A stretch of DNA of 64,000 bases from UBA12191 sp009937185 (lineage in GTDB: Bacteria; Planctomycetota; UBA8108; UBA1146), in contig CALJGL010000009.1 in the NCBI GenBank assembly GCA_938075155.1, forward strand, positions 103,111 through 167,110, written 5' to 3'. A program made the translations under genes and the position numbers. The notes under the pieces are model-generated. The model ran no database searches, was not told where the DNA came from, and saw only the letters and a program-made list of their open reading frames with translations. Shown one piece after another: positions 21,501-29,138 of the stretch (positions within the stretch are counted from its first letter, which is position 1; every line of letters starts with the position of its first letter).

Positions 21501-23089
21501 ATATTGCGATCGGAGTTGAATCGGATTGTAACCTAGACGGAATAGCAGACGACTGTCAGATTGCCTCTGGATCAGAAACTGACTGTAACGCTAACGGTGT
21601 CATCGATTCTTGTGAGCTCGCTAGCGGTACTTCTTCAGACTGTAATGCAAACGGCACTCTTGACGAATGTGATCTTGCAGGCGGTACTTCAAGTGACTGC
21701 AATGAAAATGATATTCCAGACTCATGCGATATCAGTTCAGGTGTTGCGTTTGACTGTAACTCAAATGGTCAACTAGATAGTTGCGATATTGTTCAGGGTC
21801 TTGTCGAAGACTGTGATACCAATAACGTTCCGGACTCTTGCGACGTTTCCACAGGAGCTGTTCCTGATTGTAATGGCAACGGAATCCCAGACTCATGTGA
21901 CCTTTCAAGTGGAAGCAGTGAAGACTGCGATAGTTCAGGAATACCTGACAGTTGTGAGGTCGCCAGTGGGGCCGTCACGGATTGTAATGTCAACGGTGTC
22001 CCAGATGCCTGTGACCTTGCAACAGGTGCCGCAGATTGTAACTCAGACGAAGTTCTCGATAGTTGCCAGGTCGTATCTGGAGAAGTTCCAGATTGTAACA
22101 GTAACGGAATTCCGGATGGTTGTGACATAGCATCTGGAACGGCCAATGACTGTGACGATAACGGTGTTCTGGACACCTGCGAAGTTGGAAATGGTCAGGC
22201 TGCAGATTGTAACCAGAATGGAATCCCAGACAGTTGTGATATTACTTCGGGTCTTGAATCTGACTGTAATGAATCCGGAGTACCTGATAGTTGCGAAGTC
22301 CTCTCAGGTACAACGCTGGATTGCAACGATAACGGAATCCCGGATTCATGTGACATTGCTTCCGGTGATTGGCAAGACTGTGACGACGACGGAAACTTGG
22401 ATAGTTGTGAGATTCTTGTCGGAACTGAAGAGGATTGTAATGGAACAGGAGTTCCGGATTCTTGTGAAGTTCTTTCAGGAGTTGCCCAAGACTGTAATGG
22501 GAATATGGTTCCGGATAGTTGCGATCTGAATAATGGAACCTTGTTTGACTGTGATCTCAACGGTACGCCTGATTCTTGTGACGTCGCTGCAGGTGGAGTC
22601 GAAGATTGTAATGGAAACATGATTCCAGATAGTTGTGATCTCGAGAGTGGAGCGTTGTCTGATTGTAATCAGAACGATATTCCGGACTTCTGTGAGATTA
22701 CTAATGGGTCGACTGAAGATTGTAATACCAACTTGATCCCAGATTCATGTGAGATTGCAGCTGGAACCCTAGAAGACGTCGATCTTGATGGTGTCCCGGA
22801 TTCATGTCAGCTCAACTTCCTTCGTGGAGACGGAAATGGTGACGGAATCGTGAATATCGCTGACGGAATATTCCTGTTGCAAAGTTTGTTTAGCAACAGT
22901 GGAAATTCGAACTGCATGGACGCTGCAGACGCAAACGACGACGGTTCCGTCGACGTTTCAGACGTGATCAGCATTCTCGGTTACCAGTTTAATGGTACGA
23001 ACCCACCACCTGCTCCTTACCCGAACTGTGGTGTGGATCCTGCAGGAGGAACTTCGCTCGGATGTATCTCATACACGAGTTGTCCATGA
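9533..23089 (+). CDS. Giant secreted FG-GAP / DCN-repeat / 41x HYR / dockerin-like protein
   Basis: About 4518 residues. I place the start at ATG 9533 because a GGAGG lies four bases upstream and a signal peptide (MFPRIAPFAG..., cut near LEA-QC) follows directly; an upstream GTG at 9467 would put 22 residues ahead of it. Modules in order: three DCN repeats, a seven-blade FG-GAP propeller (about 9790-10885), five DCN repeats, 41 HYR modules (about 11165-21135), 30 DCN repeats (21142-22812), dockerin-like loops DGNGDGIVN and DANDDGSVD, and the tail CGVD...YTSCP. The propeller resembles the integrin-alpha type and could bind a ligand. The rest looks like a calcium-stiffened, disulfide-bonded stalk. 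Surface adhesin or matrix role is inferred. The middle HYR modules show a two-module higher-order repeat. Confidence 0.92.
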   Translation: MFPRIAPFAGVFFCVLVLFSSPLEAQCQPNEDCNQNGVADQCDIDLGSSDDCNGNQIPDECDLELLTSEDCNLDGIPDECSPSIRELVGIGLSFGDGFGSSVDSSPQYAVVGAPDDDLLGTNTGSANIFKRTGTQWIEEMKIFGISASLEDHFGAAVAVEGDLVAIGAPGKMQGRGAVFLYRRVGNGWWNYEGTLTAFDAPLGAAFGSALAIENEMIVVGAPGTVNGLGSGAVYLFSRESGMWLQEQKLESDTLTDGDMLGSSIAIHEGSIVTGAPGYDAGGMTNSGLVIIFEESAGTWTESLSISATNPSPFASFGFSIDVDQDRLLVGAPGENVETGAAYLHTRLANMWIDQVKMEPLVPEEGGLFGADVGLDVKTLVISAPAAGSDQGQVVIYRQQGADWIREEPMTQIVDRQPGEQFGSSITCQLPFLLVGSSGQNSGDSLWISVYNDCNSNLEDDICDVTQGLEPDCNFNLVPDSCEISDGTKQDCDGNGIPDECQISTGELPDCNMNGIPDACDISSGFSLDCNVDGNPDECQTGADPNPPSISNMPGPFSVSTDQGICGAVLTWDEPVATDDCGVASLESSHASGSLFSTGLTVVSYTATDVSGNVRTAMFTVVVTDNELPTLSDFQAEVIAEAGQGVCELAVSWPNPTPQDNCAVFSSSVSHQPGTLFPIGTTVVAFTLMDSNGNMSTLNMNVIVLDTSAPEIVDLPADVQSGTDLGSCNKIVEWIDPTSTDDCTVESFTSTHQSGDTFDLGTTVVTYTVVDAGGNSVNQSFNVTITDQELPTFTAAPANISTGNDPGDCGAVITWAPAVVDDNCGIASTTSSHQPGDHFDLGDTEVSITTTDVNGNVSTHIFTVTILDTEAPELSNIPQNVVLNNDPAECTAVYNWALPQISDNCGISTFEGSSNSGESFPLGTTTVEYLLVDTSGNQSTGSFDITVNDTEMPILLGMPQDIAVFNDSGQCGANVSWIVPTPWDNCNLVDFDASHEPGAFFPKGVTEVSYLVMDGMGQVTSGTFTISVDDDEAPTITGMPADRTIVADAGLCSAIHEWVLPIGQDNCEVVSFTASHDPGDTFPVGVTEIGYSVTDSMGMTTTDQFSLTVLDQEDPVIIRIPGDISVVADEGECSMPVSWVAPDSQDNCAIDTFSISHMSGSVFETGVTTVSIDTQDIHGNTAVASFQVTVLDQETPQILSLPAAIQLESDADQCGTLVTWVEPLGSDNCQVALLSTTSENGGFYPVGSSTVTYMIEDASGNSDEASFNITITDTTNPQFMQIPNGISVPSDQGDCGAIVTWLEVTASDNCAVESITGTHASGDFFNKGLTVVEHTVTDIHGNQTTQSFDINVTDNELPVIMGIDQNLTIENDLGQCGANVTWQEPTASDNCEVTSLTVNIPSGAFFSEGTTLVTYTTSDDSGNENTKSFNVTVQDLELPSFTSIPESVVAETTTNSCSGIATWDTVTGADNCLVDSIVSSHASGDEFPLGNTQVSVSITDIHGNTREQEFSVLIEDTELPSFVDMPEDIFQTTEVGLCGAVIDWTEPSAADNCLVNELIGSHVPNTFFERGITVVTYTVTDASGNEYLESFQINVVDLEVPQLSAPPADIQAIADAGSCGTTISWIEPTATDNCSVQSVISSHDPEDFFATGTTIVSYTAQDPTGNISTVQFLVTILDEEMPTINNMPVSLVVDNDQGDCGAIVSWDEPTILDNCGIAVSGADHLSGSFFAVGSTLVTYVAEDVSGNQVNAEFTVTVEDNQAPQFQGSISNAILDTDAGECGAVHSWVAPEVSENCAGLQVTTTHEPGSFFTPGLNIVTYTASDAAGNTTSLMFTVVVQDNENPVIAGTPESMDLGTDLDSCGRVVNWQQPSASDNCAILSYSSTHNSGDFFPVGTTTVIFTATDTVGHSTSTQFEIVVSDNQAPSITQMPQDVVINSQLGICGSVHAWDLPLSSDNCPDHVFSGTHLPGDEFPVGTSTVSYTAIDAAGNVTSEAFSITVVDIENPEITGLPQNIDVSTDPDQCNAFISWLEPTSTDNCSVASFTSTHSSGSIFETGTTLVTYTAEDSAGHVTTGSFEVTVTDTQAPAYSSSPENALIENTLGSCGANHSWEEPTILENCPDMVVTSSHASGDFFEVGTTTVEYTATDSSGNITLTAFDVVVEDSEFPLITQMPESITSTNDLDSCGAVINWIDPLSSDNCSLLELVSSHVNGDIFPIGLTTVTYTATDTAGNVSTSSFDITVADTQAPQISQTPLDVVIDSQAGICGSVFEWTSPSITDNCLGTNVHESHSSGTEFPLGTTEISYTAIDATGNVTQSFFSVTVVDIENPMISDLPENISVGTDPDQCSAIVEWAEPTFTDNCQVSNVSVDIPSGSIFDLGTTTVTYMITDSSGLQSTANFDVTVEDIQVPILENMPSNVVLINEPGSCEKIYTWNEPIAVDNCPNVEMTSSHQSGESFPVGLTIVEYQASDANGLSRQVFFTVVVMDMEDPVISGIPESVIIENDQDACGAIHSWIDPAASDNCATIGFSTNHANGSFFDLGTTTVTYTVSDPSGNTVSSSFDVTVVDLQVPEFVTMPANASINTDPGVCGATHTWDIPQINDNCDSVNLASSHQPGDMFPIGDTVVNYTAQDLTGNVISDSFTVTVTDFEDPDFEGIPATIVASTDSGQCDAVISWVPPVPVDNCEVASHSISHQPGDTFALGETTVLLSAFDIYGNEFNTSFKVVVEDLELPVISGTPESVTLQSIPGFCGSTHDWVSPTATDNCDTLTVISSHSSGSMFPTGTTTVDFEVVDLSGNSSVSSFEIVVEDIEAPEFTTIPTDFTVSADVDQCGTVVTWAEATGTDNCEVSSIEYDRANGEYLGLGEYPVNATITDIHGNTATQQFVITVVDDTPPVITNMPTDILLFADDGQCGSVATWSEPASTDNCSGELLANNIISGSFFIVGDTQVAYVATDVSGNTTTEIFTVTVLDNQAPTFENIPADITVSNDPGICGAHVSWAVESALDNCGIQSHVSSMNPGDLFPNGTTTVQINATDNSGNSVSGSFQVTVEDTEAPEIVNLPNDLVVDSDQGLCGAIVSWVEPFAVDNCEMATLTSSLQSGTYLTTGVHSVTYSASDVYGNVRDETFSIEVLDSEAPVISSGPGSVELTTEPGQCGASFSWSELQVTDNCSVVEITRSHENGAFFQKGTTLVTLTATDAAGGSIQHEFEVSVSDNESPQFGSTLGGVSLTTSPGECGSLAFWAEPEFSDNCEISTVVKSHESGDFFQLGETLVTYTLTDGSGNSSSIDFMVQISDTELPVISGLQSGISVVNDIGSCGAAVFWDSPVVTDNCSIASVESTHQSGDYFPVGSTVVTYSVADASDLTSSFEFVVVVEDTEAPVLLGVPSQQTLQTDQGMCGSNVSWSSPMASDNCQVASLTSDVENGTFLNTGNHTINFEAVDIHGNVSQASFSVIILDEEAPQILGLPTLVEGVNDSGSCQGSVTWTEPTISDTCSDFVVSTSHQNGGLFPIGTTTVTYTVDDLSGNQTSVAFEVSISDIHGPEITGLPLGISTDTDPGSCIAVVTWPEAVIADLCDTHVVSQSHLSGAEFPIGLTMVSYVATDAAGNVTEVTFPITVTDNEAPQITFIPDNQVLIANEDECSMIANWDVPTAVDNCGIASITTSALSGDQYSIGVNTVAILVIDVNGNESNAAFQITVVDNESPIITGAPADISVVSDPTICGAEITWVEPSVIENCDLLAFESDHVPGEVFPVGLTIVTYVATDFSGNSISASFTVTVIDEESPTIEIPVPVIVEAPEGTCEAFVEVPQLDVFDRCGVAQISNSFNGTSDASGIYPKGETLILWSVSDASGNTSTITGVVSVLVTGPDCNNNGIPDICDLTEGTSLDCNLDGVPDDCQADCDDDGILDVCEIEQGLSLDCNGDAVPDSCQIESGIEADCDNDGLIDSCEIITGSGIDCDSSGVLDSCEILAGTAADCNGNGQPDACDIAIGVESDCNLDGIADDCQIASGSETDCNANGVIDSCELASGTSSDCNANGTLDECDLAGGTSSDCNENDIPDSCDISSGVAFDCNSNGQLDSCDIVQGLVEDCDTNNVPDSCDVSTGAVPDCNGNGIPDSCDLSSGSSEDCDSSGIPDSCEVASGAVTDCNVNGVPDACDLATGAADCNSDEVLDSCQVVSGEVPDCNSNGIPDGCDIASGTANDCDDNGVLDTCEVGNGQAADCNQNGIPDSCDITSGLESDCNESGVPDSCEVLSGTTLDCNDNGIPDSCDIASGDWQDCDDDGNLDSCEILVGTEEDCNGTGVPDSCEVLSGVAQDCNGNMVPDSCDLNNGTLFDCDLNGTPDSCDVAAGGVEDCNGNMIPDSCDLESGALSDCNQNDIPDFCEITNGSTEDCNTNLIPDSCEIAAGTLEDVDLDGVPDSCQLNFLRGDGNGDGIVNIADGIFLLQSLFSNSGNSNCMDAADANDDGSVDVSDVISILGYQFNGTNPPPAPYPNCGVDPAGGTSLGCISYTSCP
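11165..21135 (+). repeat. Array of 41 HYR modules in the second giant gene
   Basis: Forty-one units of about 80 residues. Modules 16 to 26 (about 14800-17480) alternate between two subtypes: one opening with [NTI]Q[AV]P and carrying HxW and NC[PL], the other opening with ENP or EDP and carrying DxC and DNC[SAQ]. Late units vary at the conserved DNC (DTC, DLC, ENC, DRC). The last unit is the divergent capping type. Confidence 0.85.
21142..22812 (+). repeat. Array of 30 DCNxNGxPDxCD repeats
   Basis: Thirty thrombospondin-3-like units are packed between the HYR array and the dockerin-like domain. The last is degenerate, with the first Cys replaced (DVDLDGVPDSCQ). It is the longest such array in the window; the other giants have four to seven units at this place. 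Confidence 0.85.
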
Positions 23090-23573
23090 TAAATGAGTGA
23101 GAAAAGATAGAGCTTTGAGTGGGGATAGGCGACGGTGTTGTGTCATTCGTGACCGCATCGTCGCCATTTCTTTGTATGGAGACCTTTCGATATTTGTTAA
23201 TCTGTAGTCAGGTTAGTCACATCGTGGATTTCAATCCCGTTCTTTCGGCGATATTTCTATAAGTTGTTATTTTACAATGTGATAAAAAGTTCCAACTGCA
23301 TTCGAATTTGAGGGGAAAGTAGTTCAGAGAGACTAACAAAGTCGGTATAAAATACAGGTAGTAAAGTCCTCGGGATGCCGTTGAACTCAGATTTTTCGTT
23401 AAGAGCCTCTCGGCTCAATGACCGATTTCTGGGTGTTATTAGTATTTGGGGTAGTCCTTGGCTTTGTTTCGTGTCTCAGAGCAATTTTCAGGAAGTTCCT
23501 GAAAAGCGCTGTGAAGACTAATTAGGGGTGTGTGTTTATAGACCGCTTTATTCAGAGAGTGGGAGGATTTCCC
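23090..23573 (+). other. 484-bp intergenic region with hairpins and a possible promoter
   Basis: No gene is supported here. A GC-rich inverted repeat (ggcgacg at 23128-23134, cgtcgcc at 23158-23164) followed by a T-rich stretch may end the upstream transcript. A TATAAA (23346-23351) with TTCAGA 17 bases upstream could be a sigma-70-type promoter for the next giant gene. A near-perfect inverted repeat lies at 23485-23505. Confidence 0.4.
23485..23505. promoter_or_regulatory. Inverted repeat, possible operator or mRNA leader hairpin
   Basis: Ten-base arms (ttttcaggaa and ttcctgaaaa) are perfectly complementary around a single central base, 68 bases before the start of the third giant gene. With such a short spacer it looks more like a dimeric protein-binding site than a stable hairpin. 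No regulator is identified. Confidence 0.35.
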
Positions 23574-26500
23574 ATGCGTATTTTTCTTGGAATGGTCATT
23601 GCGTTCTTAATCTTAGGAATGCCAACAACAGTTCTTGCACAACCGTGCGAGCCGACGATTGATTGCAATGCAAACGGAGTTGCTGACTCATGCGATATTA
23701 CGCAAAATGTCAGCGATGATTGTAATCTAAATGGTGTTCCCGATGAGTGTGATTTGTTGGCACTTACGTCATCAGATTGCGACTCAAACGGAATTCCCGA
23801 TGAGTGTGAGCCAGTGACGACTTCACTGATTATCGGTGGAGCTTCAACTGGAGATTCCGTCATGTCATCCGAATGGATGTTGGTGACGGATCCTGCAGAG
23901 CCTCCTCCGGCTGACGAACCACCACCTCCTCCTGGAGAAGTGGAGCCAGCAATATTACGATTAGTGGAAGTCTACAAACAATTGGGCACCCGTTGGGTTC
24001 TTGATGGTTACCTACTCCCAAATGATGCAACAGATCAGAATAATCTTGATGGTTTTGGACTGAGCATGGCCATATCAGGGAATACCGCAATAGTGGGCGC
24101 CCCGATGAAAAATGGTGAAAAAGGTGCTGTTTACGTATTCCAAAAAACCGCCTTTGGTTGGAATCAAGTGCAAGTCCTTGAATCTCAGCTGCCTGTTTTT
24201 GGTGATCAGTACGGAGCTTCTGTCGACATGATGGGCACCGATATTGTGATCGGTGCACCTCACGCTATTCTTGGCGCAGATGGCGATGATCCTCCTGATA
24301 ACGGAAACCCGACACCCGGTGGATTCATTGAAATCTGGTCACAGAACGGAACTGGTTGGGAGCGTGCAGAACGCTTGACGACGACTAATCCGGTACTAGG
24401 TGGTGGAGAAGAAATCGGAACCTCAGTGGCCTTCGCTGCTGGTGGATGGGTTTTTGCCGGAGCTCCTGGAGCCGCACTCTCTGGTCAAGTGATCGGCTGG
24501 AGAACATTTGGAAACGGATACGTTCCACTAGAATTACTCAGTCCATTCGATGCCACTCAAGGCCATACTTTCGGTACCCAATTGTCATGGAGTGGAGACA
24601 CTCTGGTCGTTGGAGCAGATAGGGCACCAGGCCTAAATGGTCCCATTGGAGCGGTCTACACGTTTACCAGATCTGAAACTGGGAATGAGTGGAACGCTGG
24701 AACAAGGACAACGAGTCCTTCTGCTGATAGTAATGGATATGCCTCAAGTTTGGATATGAATGGGGACCTGATGATCGTGGGTGAACCAAGAGTCGATGCC
24801 GCTCGAGGGTTTGCGCACCTTTACCACAGATCCGCAACAGGGGGTTGGGATCTAATGGAATCTCTTCGCCCACTTGGGACAGCAAATGGAAATGCAGTGG
24901 GATCGGCAGTTGCCACGAATGGCAGTTGGGTTTTCTATAATGCTCCTGAAATCTTTGCTAATGCCGAATTCCGTGAGCTTGAACCGGATTGTAATGGAAA
25001 TGGTCAAGACGATCGTTGTGAGATCAACAGCGGACTCTTCGGCGATTGTAATGGAAACAATATAATTGACTCATGTGATATTTCTTCAGGGTTCTCAACC
25101 GATTGCGATGGCAATGGAGTACCGGACGTATGTGATCTTGCCACCGGATCGAATGATTGTAACAACAACGGAGTCATTGACTCTTGTGATCTGCAATCAC
25201 AGCAAAGCACAGACTGCAACAGTAACGGAATCCCAGACGAATGTGATCCTGATTGTGACCAAAATGGCATACCAGATGGATGCGATTTATTAGCTGGAGC
25301 TGCCGATTGTAATGCAAATGGACAGATCGATAGTTGTGATATTGCCTCCGGAAGTAGTTCCGATTGTGATGGCAATGGAGCGCCTGACTCATGTGATCTT
25401 TTGAGTGGTGCAGGTGACTGTAACGCCAATGGAATCATTGATAACTGTGAAATTGCAACGACGAGCGGAGACTGCGATGAAGACGGTGTACTCGATGCAT
25501 GTCAACTCGTAAATCAGCCTCACTTGGACTGTAACGGAAACTTCGAACTTGACGTTTGTGATCTCAGTGCAGGTTTGTCAAGTGATTGCGATTTGGATGG
25601 AATACCAGACGAGTGTCAGTTATCTACGGGTTCCTCGAAGGACTGTAACGAAAACGGTATTCCGGATCATTGTGAACCTGAAGGAGAAGTTGATACGATA
25701 CCTCCAACCTTTGTTACGACCGTTTCGAATATTACGAAAAGTACTGATCCAAATTCATGTTCAGCACTTGTGGGTTGGTTAACTCCGATCGCTGAAGATG
25801 CATGCGACTCAGCTCCATTGGTGAGTGCAGATCATTTGAACGGTAGTGCGTTCAATCTCGGAACCACGACGGTAACGGTCACCGCAGAAGATAACTACGG
25901 TAACTCTGCTACGAGTACCTTTACCGTGACAGTCGTCGATGATCAGGCTCCCACGATGACTGGACTTCCAGACAGTTTTGTAATGTCTAACGATGCAGGC
26001 GAATGCGGTGCAGTAGTTACTTGGGCAGAGCCGGCATTTGAAGATAATTGCTTAACAGTCCTTAGCAGTTCTGATGTTCAGAATATGTCATTCCTTTCAA
26101 CTGGTACGCATACAGTGACCTACACTGGTACCGATGGAGCTGGATTGTCAGTGAGTGGTTCTTTCGACATCTCCATCAATGATGATGAAAAACCGGAAAT
26201 CACCAATCCGCCTCAAGACGTTACTTTAAATACCAGCACTGATGAGTGTGGTGCAATAGTGAGTTGGGATGCTGTTCAGACTACCGACAATTGCGATATA
26301 TTGTCGGTGACGAGTACACGAAACTCTGGTGAGTTCTTCGACAAAGGAACCACCTCAGTCACGATCATTGCTACAGATACAAGCAGCAATCAAATTGCAC
26401 ATACATTCACTGTGACAGTTATAGATGCTCAGGCTCCAACCATGAGTGGGCTGAGTGGCCCGATCGTTGTTCAGAATGATTCTGGACTTTGTGGAGCTAC

Positions 26501-29030
26501 TGTTTCGTGGGATGCACCGCTGACCTTTGATAACTGCCCGGGTGAAATGCTCAGTAGTAATCATGATCCAGATAGTTATTTCGAAGTAGGCGACCACACT
26601 GTGACTTACACGGTGATGGATACCAGCGGTCTTTCTGTGACAGGTTCTTTCGATATCACAGTTAACGATACCGAATCTCCAGTCTTCAATACTGCGCCGA
26701 CTTCCCAAACATTAGAAGCTATAGAAGGGCAATGCTCCACTCAAGTAAATTGGGATTTGCCAACGATTTCTGATAACTGTGAAGTTCTTACATTGGAATC
26801 GACGTACTTATCAGGTCATGATTTTGAAGTCGGTACTACGACTGTATTGATGACTTTGACAGATATTCACATGAATAGTTCTACGCATGAGTTTGATATC
26901 ACGGTTACAGATACACAGTCCCCAGTGATAAACAACATCTCCGTCGACCTAAACGTTGAGAATGATTTGGATAGTTGCGGTGCATTCGTCTCTTGGGATG
27001 AACCCACTGCTACTGACAACTGCCCTGGTGTGACGATCTCAGGTGATGAGCCCTCTGGTCAGTTCTTTGGTTTGGGTACGCATACAGTGACCTACACAGC
27101 AGTGGATGCATACGGTGCGACGGTCTCCGATTCGTTCAATATCACTGTTTCGGATACACAAAACCCGGAGTTCGCAAGTGCGCCAACAGGAATCGCGATG
27201 ACTAGCGATCTGGGTGTCTGCGGAGCTCAGGTGTTCTGGGGTACGCCGATCGCTTCCGATAACTGCGCTGTAATGTCGATGGCTTCGACGCATCAATCTG
27301 GTGAAGTTTTCCCGATTGGTACAACCGAGGTCATAATGACGTTGATGGATGTGAATTTGAATTCAAACTCCCATTCATTCGAAGTCACGGTTCTAGATAA
27401 CGAAGCTCCAACACTTTCAGGAATGCCAACAGAGGTCTCGGTTTCAAGTCTACCTGGACAATGCAGTGCTTTTGTAACTTGGGACGAGCCTAGACCGCTA
27501 GACAATTGTTCTGGTGCGACAATGACGAGCAGTATCGATAATGGTAGTGAATTTGAATTAGGTTCAACGCTCGTCACATACACTGCAACAGATGCTTCAA
27601 GCAACTCTTACCAAGAAAGTTTCTTGGTTTCGGTCACTGACCAGGAAGATCCTGAGTTTGTGGCTGCACCAGAAAGCATGACGATTGATTCACTTCCTGG
27701 CCAATGTTCAGCAGTATCTGCATGGGCCGACCCAGTTGTCGGTGACAATTGTGGTGATACAACTCTTAGTGTGAGTCATGCATCTGGAAGTAGTTTCAAT
27801 GTTGGATCTACCTTTGTCACAATGTTCCTTTCGGACTCCAGTGGTAACACAGTTCAGCATGCATTTACTGTGACCGTTGTTGATACAGAGTCTCCGGTTC
27901 TTTCTGGGATTCCCATGGATATGAACCTTAATTCTGACACAGGTGAATGTGGTGCTACCGCAAACTGGGCACTTCCACAGGGAAGTGATAACTGTGGTTT
28001 AGGTGACCTTTTAGGAAGCCACCAACCTGGTCAATTCTTCCCCACCGGTTCAACAACTGTCAGTTACTCACAAGCGGACTCTAACGGGAATCTCGCAACA
28101 GGTTCTTTTGTTGTGACTGTTCAGGATGCAGAAGCACCGGTAATCACAACTTCAGGGAATATTGATATCAATGCACCCGAAGCGATCTGTGCAGCAGAAT
28201 TGACAGTACCCGTGCCAGCAGTTTCTGATAACTGCGATGTTGCTGAGATCACTAACGACATCAATGGAGGAGGCCCTGTTTCAGGAGTCTTCGAATTCGG
28301 TGTTACCGTCATTAACTGGACAGCAACAGACAGTGCTGGCAATAACAGCACAGTTCAGCAAACAGTCACCGTCTCGGTACCTCTTGACGATTGTGATAAC
28401 AGTGGAACACCAGATGTTTGTGATATCGCGAGTGGCATTGCCAGCGATTGTAATGGGAATGGTATTCCGGATAGCTGCGACTTACTGACAGGTGTTTCTG
28501 AGGACTGTAACAGTTCTGGAATACCGGATAGTTGCGAGGTCGCTGCTGGATCTGCTCAGGATTGCGATGGTAACGGTACGCCTGACGAGTGTGATTCAGA
28601 CTGTAATGGCAATGGTAGTCCTGACGCTTGTGATGTGAGCTCAGGAAGCAGTCTTGACTGTAACGGAAATGGAACACCCGACGAATGTGATCTATCTTCC
28701 GGATCTAGCCAAGATAGTAATGGAAACGATACACCAGACGAGTGCGAAGCCAAGTTTAGAAGAGGTGACGCAAATGAAGATGGAGGCGTAGACATTGCTG
28801 ACGCCATCTTCATGCTCTACACATTAATGTTGGGCGGTCCAGAGTCTGGTTGTGCTGACGCTACAGATGCAAATGATAGTGGTAGTCATGATATCGCAGA
28901 TATCATCTTCGTATTGAACTACCAGTTCACAAATGGATCTCCACCAGCTGCCCCGGGTGTTAGCTCATGTGGAGTTGACGGTACTCCGGACGATGGCTTG
29001 GGTTGTGATCAGTATGGAGGATGTCTGTAA
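23574..29030 (+). CDS. Large secreted FG-GAP / DCN-repeat / 11x HYR / dockerin-like protein
   Basis: About 1818 residues. The ATG at 23574 has GGAGGA six bases upstream and starts a clear signal peptide (MRIFLGMVIAFLILG..., cut near VLA-QP). Modules: three DCN repeats, a seven-blade FG-GAP propeller (about 23825-24985) with a proline-rich insert in its first blade, 13 DCN repeats, 11 HYR modules (about 25700-28385), seven DCN repeats, dockerin-like loops DANEDGGVD and DANDSGSHD, and a tail CGVDGTPDDGLG...GGCL. The same module numbers occur in the next gene, so the two are tandem paralogues. An extracellular structural or adhesive role is inferred from the modules. Exact partners are unknown. 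Confidence 0.92.
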   Translation: MRIFLGMVIAFLILGMPTTVLAQPCEPTIDCNANGVADSCDITQNVSDDCNLNGVPDECDLLALTSSDCDSNGIPDECEPVTTSLIIGGASTGDSVMSSEWMLVTDPAEPPPADEPPPPPGEVEPAILRLVEVYKQLGTRWVLDGYLLPNDATDQNNLDGFGLSMAISGNTAIVGAPMKNGEKGAVYVFQKTAFGWNQVQVLESQLPVFGDQYGASVDMMGTDIVIGAPHAILGADGDDPPDNGNPTPGGFIEIWSQNGTGWERAERLTTTNPVLGGGEEIGTSVAFAAGGWVFAGAPGAALSGQVIGWRTFGNGYVPLELLSPFDATQGHTFGTQLSWSGDTLVVGADRAPGLNGPIGAVYTFTRSETGNEWNAGTRTTSPSADSNGYASSLDMNGDLMIVGEPRVDAARGFAHLYHRSATGGWDLMESLRPLGTANGNAVGSAVATNGSWVFYNAPEIFANAEFRELEPDCNGNGQDDRCEINSGLFGDCNGNNIIDSCDISSGFSTDCDGNGVPDVCDLATGSNDCNNNGVIDSCDLQSQQSTDCNSNGIPDECDPDCDQNGIPDGCDLLAGAADCNANGQIDSCDIASGSSSDCDGNGAPDSCDLLSGAGDCNANGIIDNCEIATTSGDCDEDGVLDACQLVNQPHLDCNGNFELDVCDLSAGLSSDCDLDGIPDECQLSTGSSKDCNENGIPDHCEPEGEVDTIPPTFVTTVSNITKSTDPNSCSALVGWLTPIAEDACDSAPLVSADHLNGSAFNLGTTTVTVTAEDNYGNSATSTFTVTVVDDQAPTMTGLPDSFVMSNDAGECGAVVTWAEPAFEDNCLTVLSSSDVQNMSFLSTGTHTVTYTGTDGAGLSVSGSFDISINDDEKPEITNPPQDVTLNTSTDECGAIVSWDAVQTTDNCDILSVTSTRNSGEFFDKGTTSVTIIATDTSSNQIAHTFTVTVIDAQAPTMSGLSGPIVVQNDSGLCGATVSWDAPLTFDNCPGEMLSSNHDPDSYFEVGDHTVTYTVMDTSGLSVTGSFDITVNDTESPVFNTAPTSQTLEAIEGQCSTQVNWDLPTISDNCEVLTLESTYLSGHDFEVGTTTVLMTLTDIHMNSSTHEFDITVTDTQSPVINNISVDLNVENDLDSCGAFVSWDEPTATDNCPGVTISGDEPSGQFFGLGTHTVTYTAVDAYGATVSDSFNITVSDTQNPEFASAPTGIAMTSDLGVCGAQVFWGTPIASDNCAVMSMASTHQSGEVFPIGTTEVIMTLMDVNLNSNSHSFEVTVLDNEAPTLSGMPTEVSVSSLPGQCSAFVTWDEPRPLDNCSGATMTSSIDNGSEFELGSTLVTYTATDASSNSYQESFLVSVTDQEDPEFVAAPESMTIDSLPGQCSAVSAWADPVVGDNCGDTTLSVSHASGSSFNVGSTFVTMFLSDSSGNTVQHAFTVTVVDTESPVLSGIPMDMNLNSDTGECGATANWALPQGSDNCGLGDLLGSHQPGQFFPTGSTTVSYSQADSNGNLATGSFVVTVQDAEAPVITTSGNIDINAPEAICAAELTVPVPAVSDNCDVAEITNDINGGGPVSGVFEFGVTVINWTATDSAGNNSTVQQTVTVSVPLDDCDNSGTPDVCDIASGIASDCNGNGIPDSCDLLTGVSEDCNSSGIPDSCEVAAGSAQDCDGNGTPDECDSDCNGNGSPDACDVSSGSSLDCNGNGTPDECDLSSGSSQDSNGNDTPDECEAKFRRGDANEDGGVDIADAIFMLYTLMLGGPESGCADATDANDSGSHDIADIIFVLNYQFTNGSPPAAPGVSSCGVDGTPDDGLGCDQYGGCL

Positions 29031-29061
29031 TCGTAATGTCGAGATGTCGAGATGTCGATTT

Positions 29062-29106
29062 ATTACATATTGTAAACTGCGTAATTTTGTTTACAGTATT
29101 ATGTAA
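29062..29106 (+). other. Imperfect AT-rich hairpin after the third giant gene
   Basis: Segments ttacatattgtaaac and gtttacagtattatgtaa are largely complementary around an 11-base loop, about 30 bases after the stop codon. A short gtcgagat direct repeat lies just before it (about 29038-29058). It may stabilise the mRNA 3' end or slow transcription ahead of the terminator downstream. Confidence 0.4.
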
Positions 29107-29138
29107 TAATGGTATAACAAACTTAGTTGACTTTAGGG

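Noticed and set aside
21793..22620. Long minus-strand frames within the 30-unit DCN array
   Set aside because: They are low-complexity (Ser/Gln/Leu periodic) mirror images of the repeat, with no ribosome sites.
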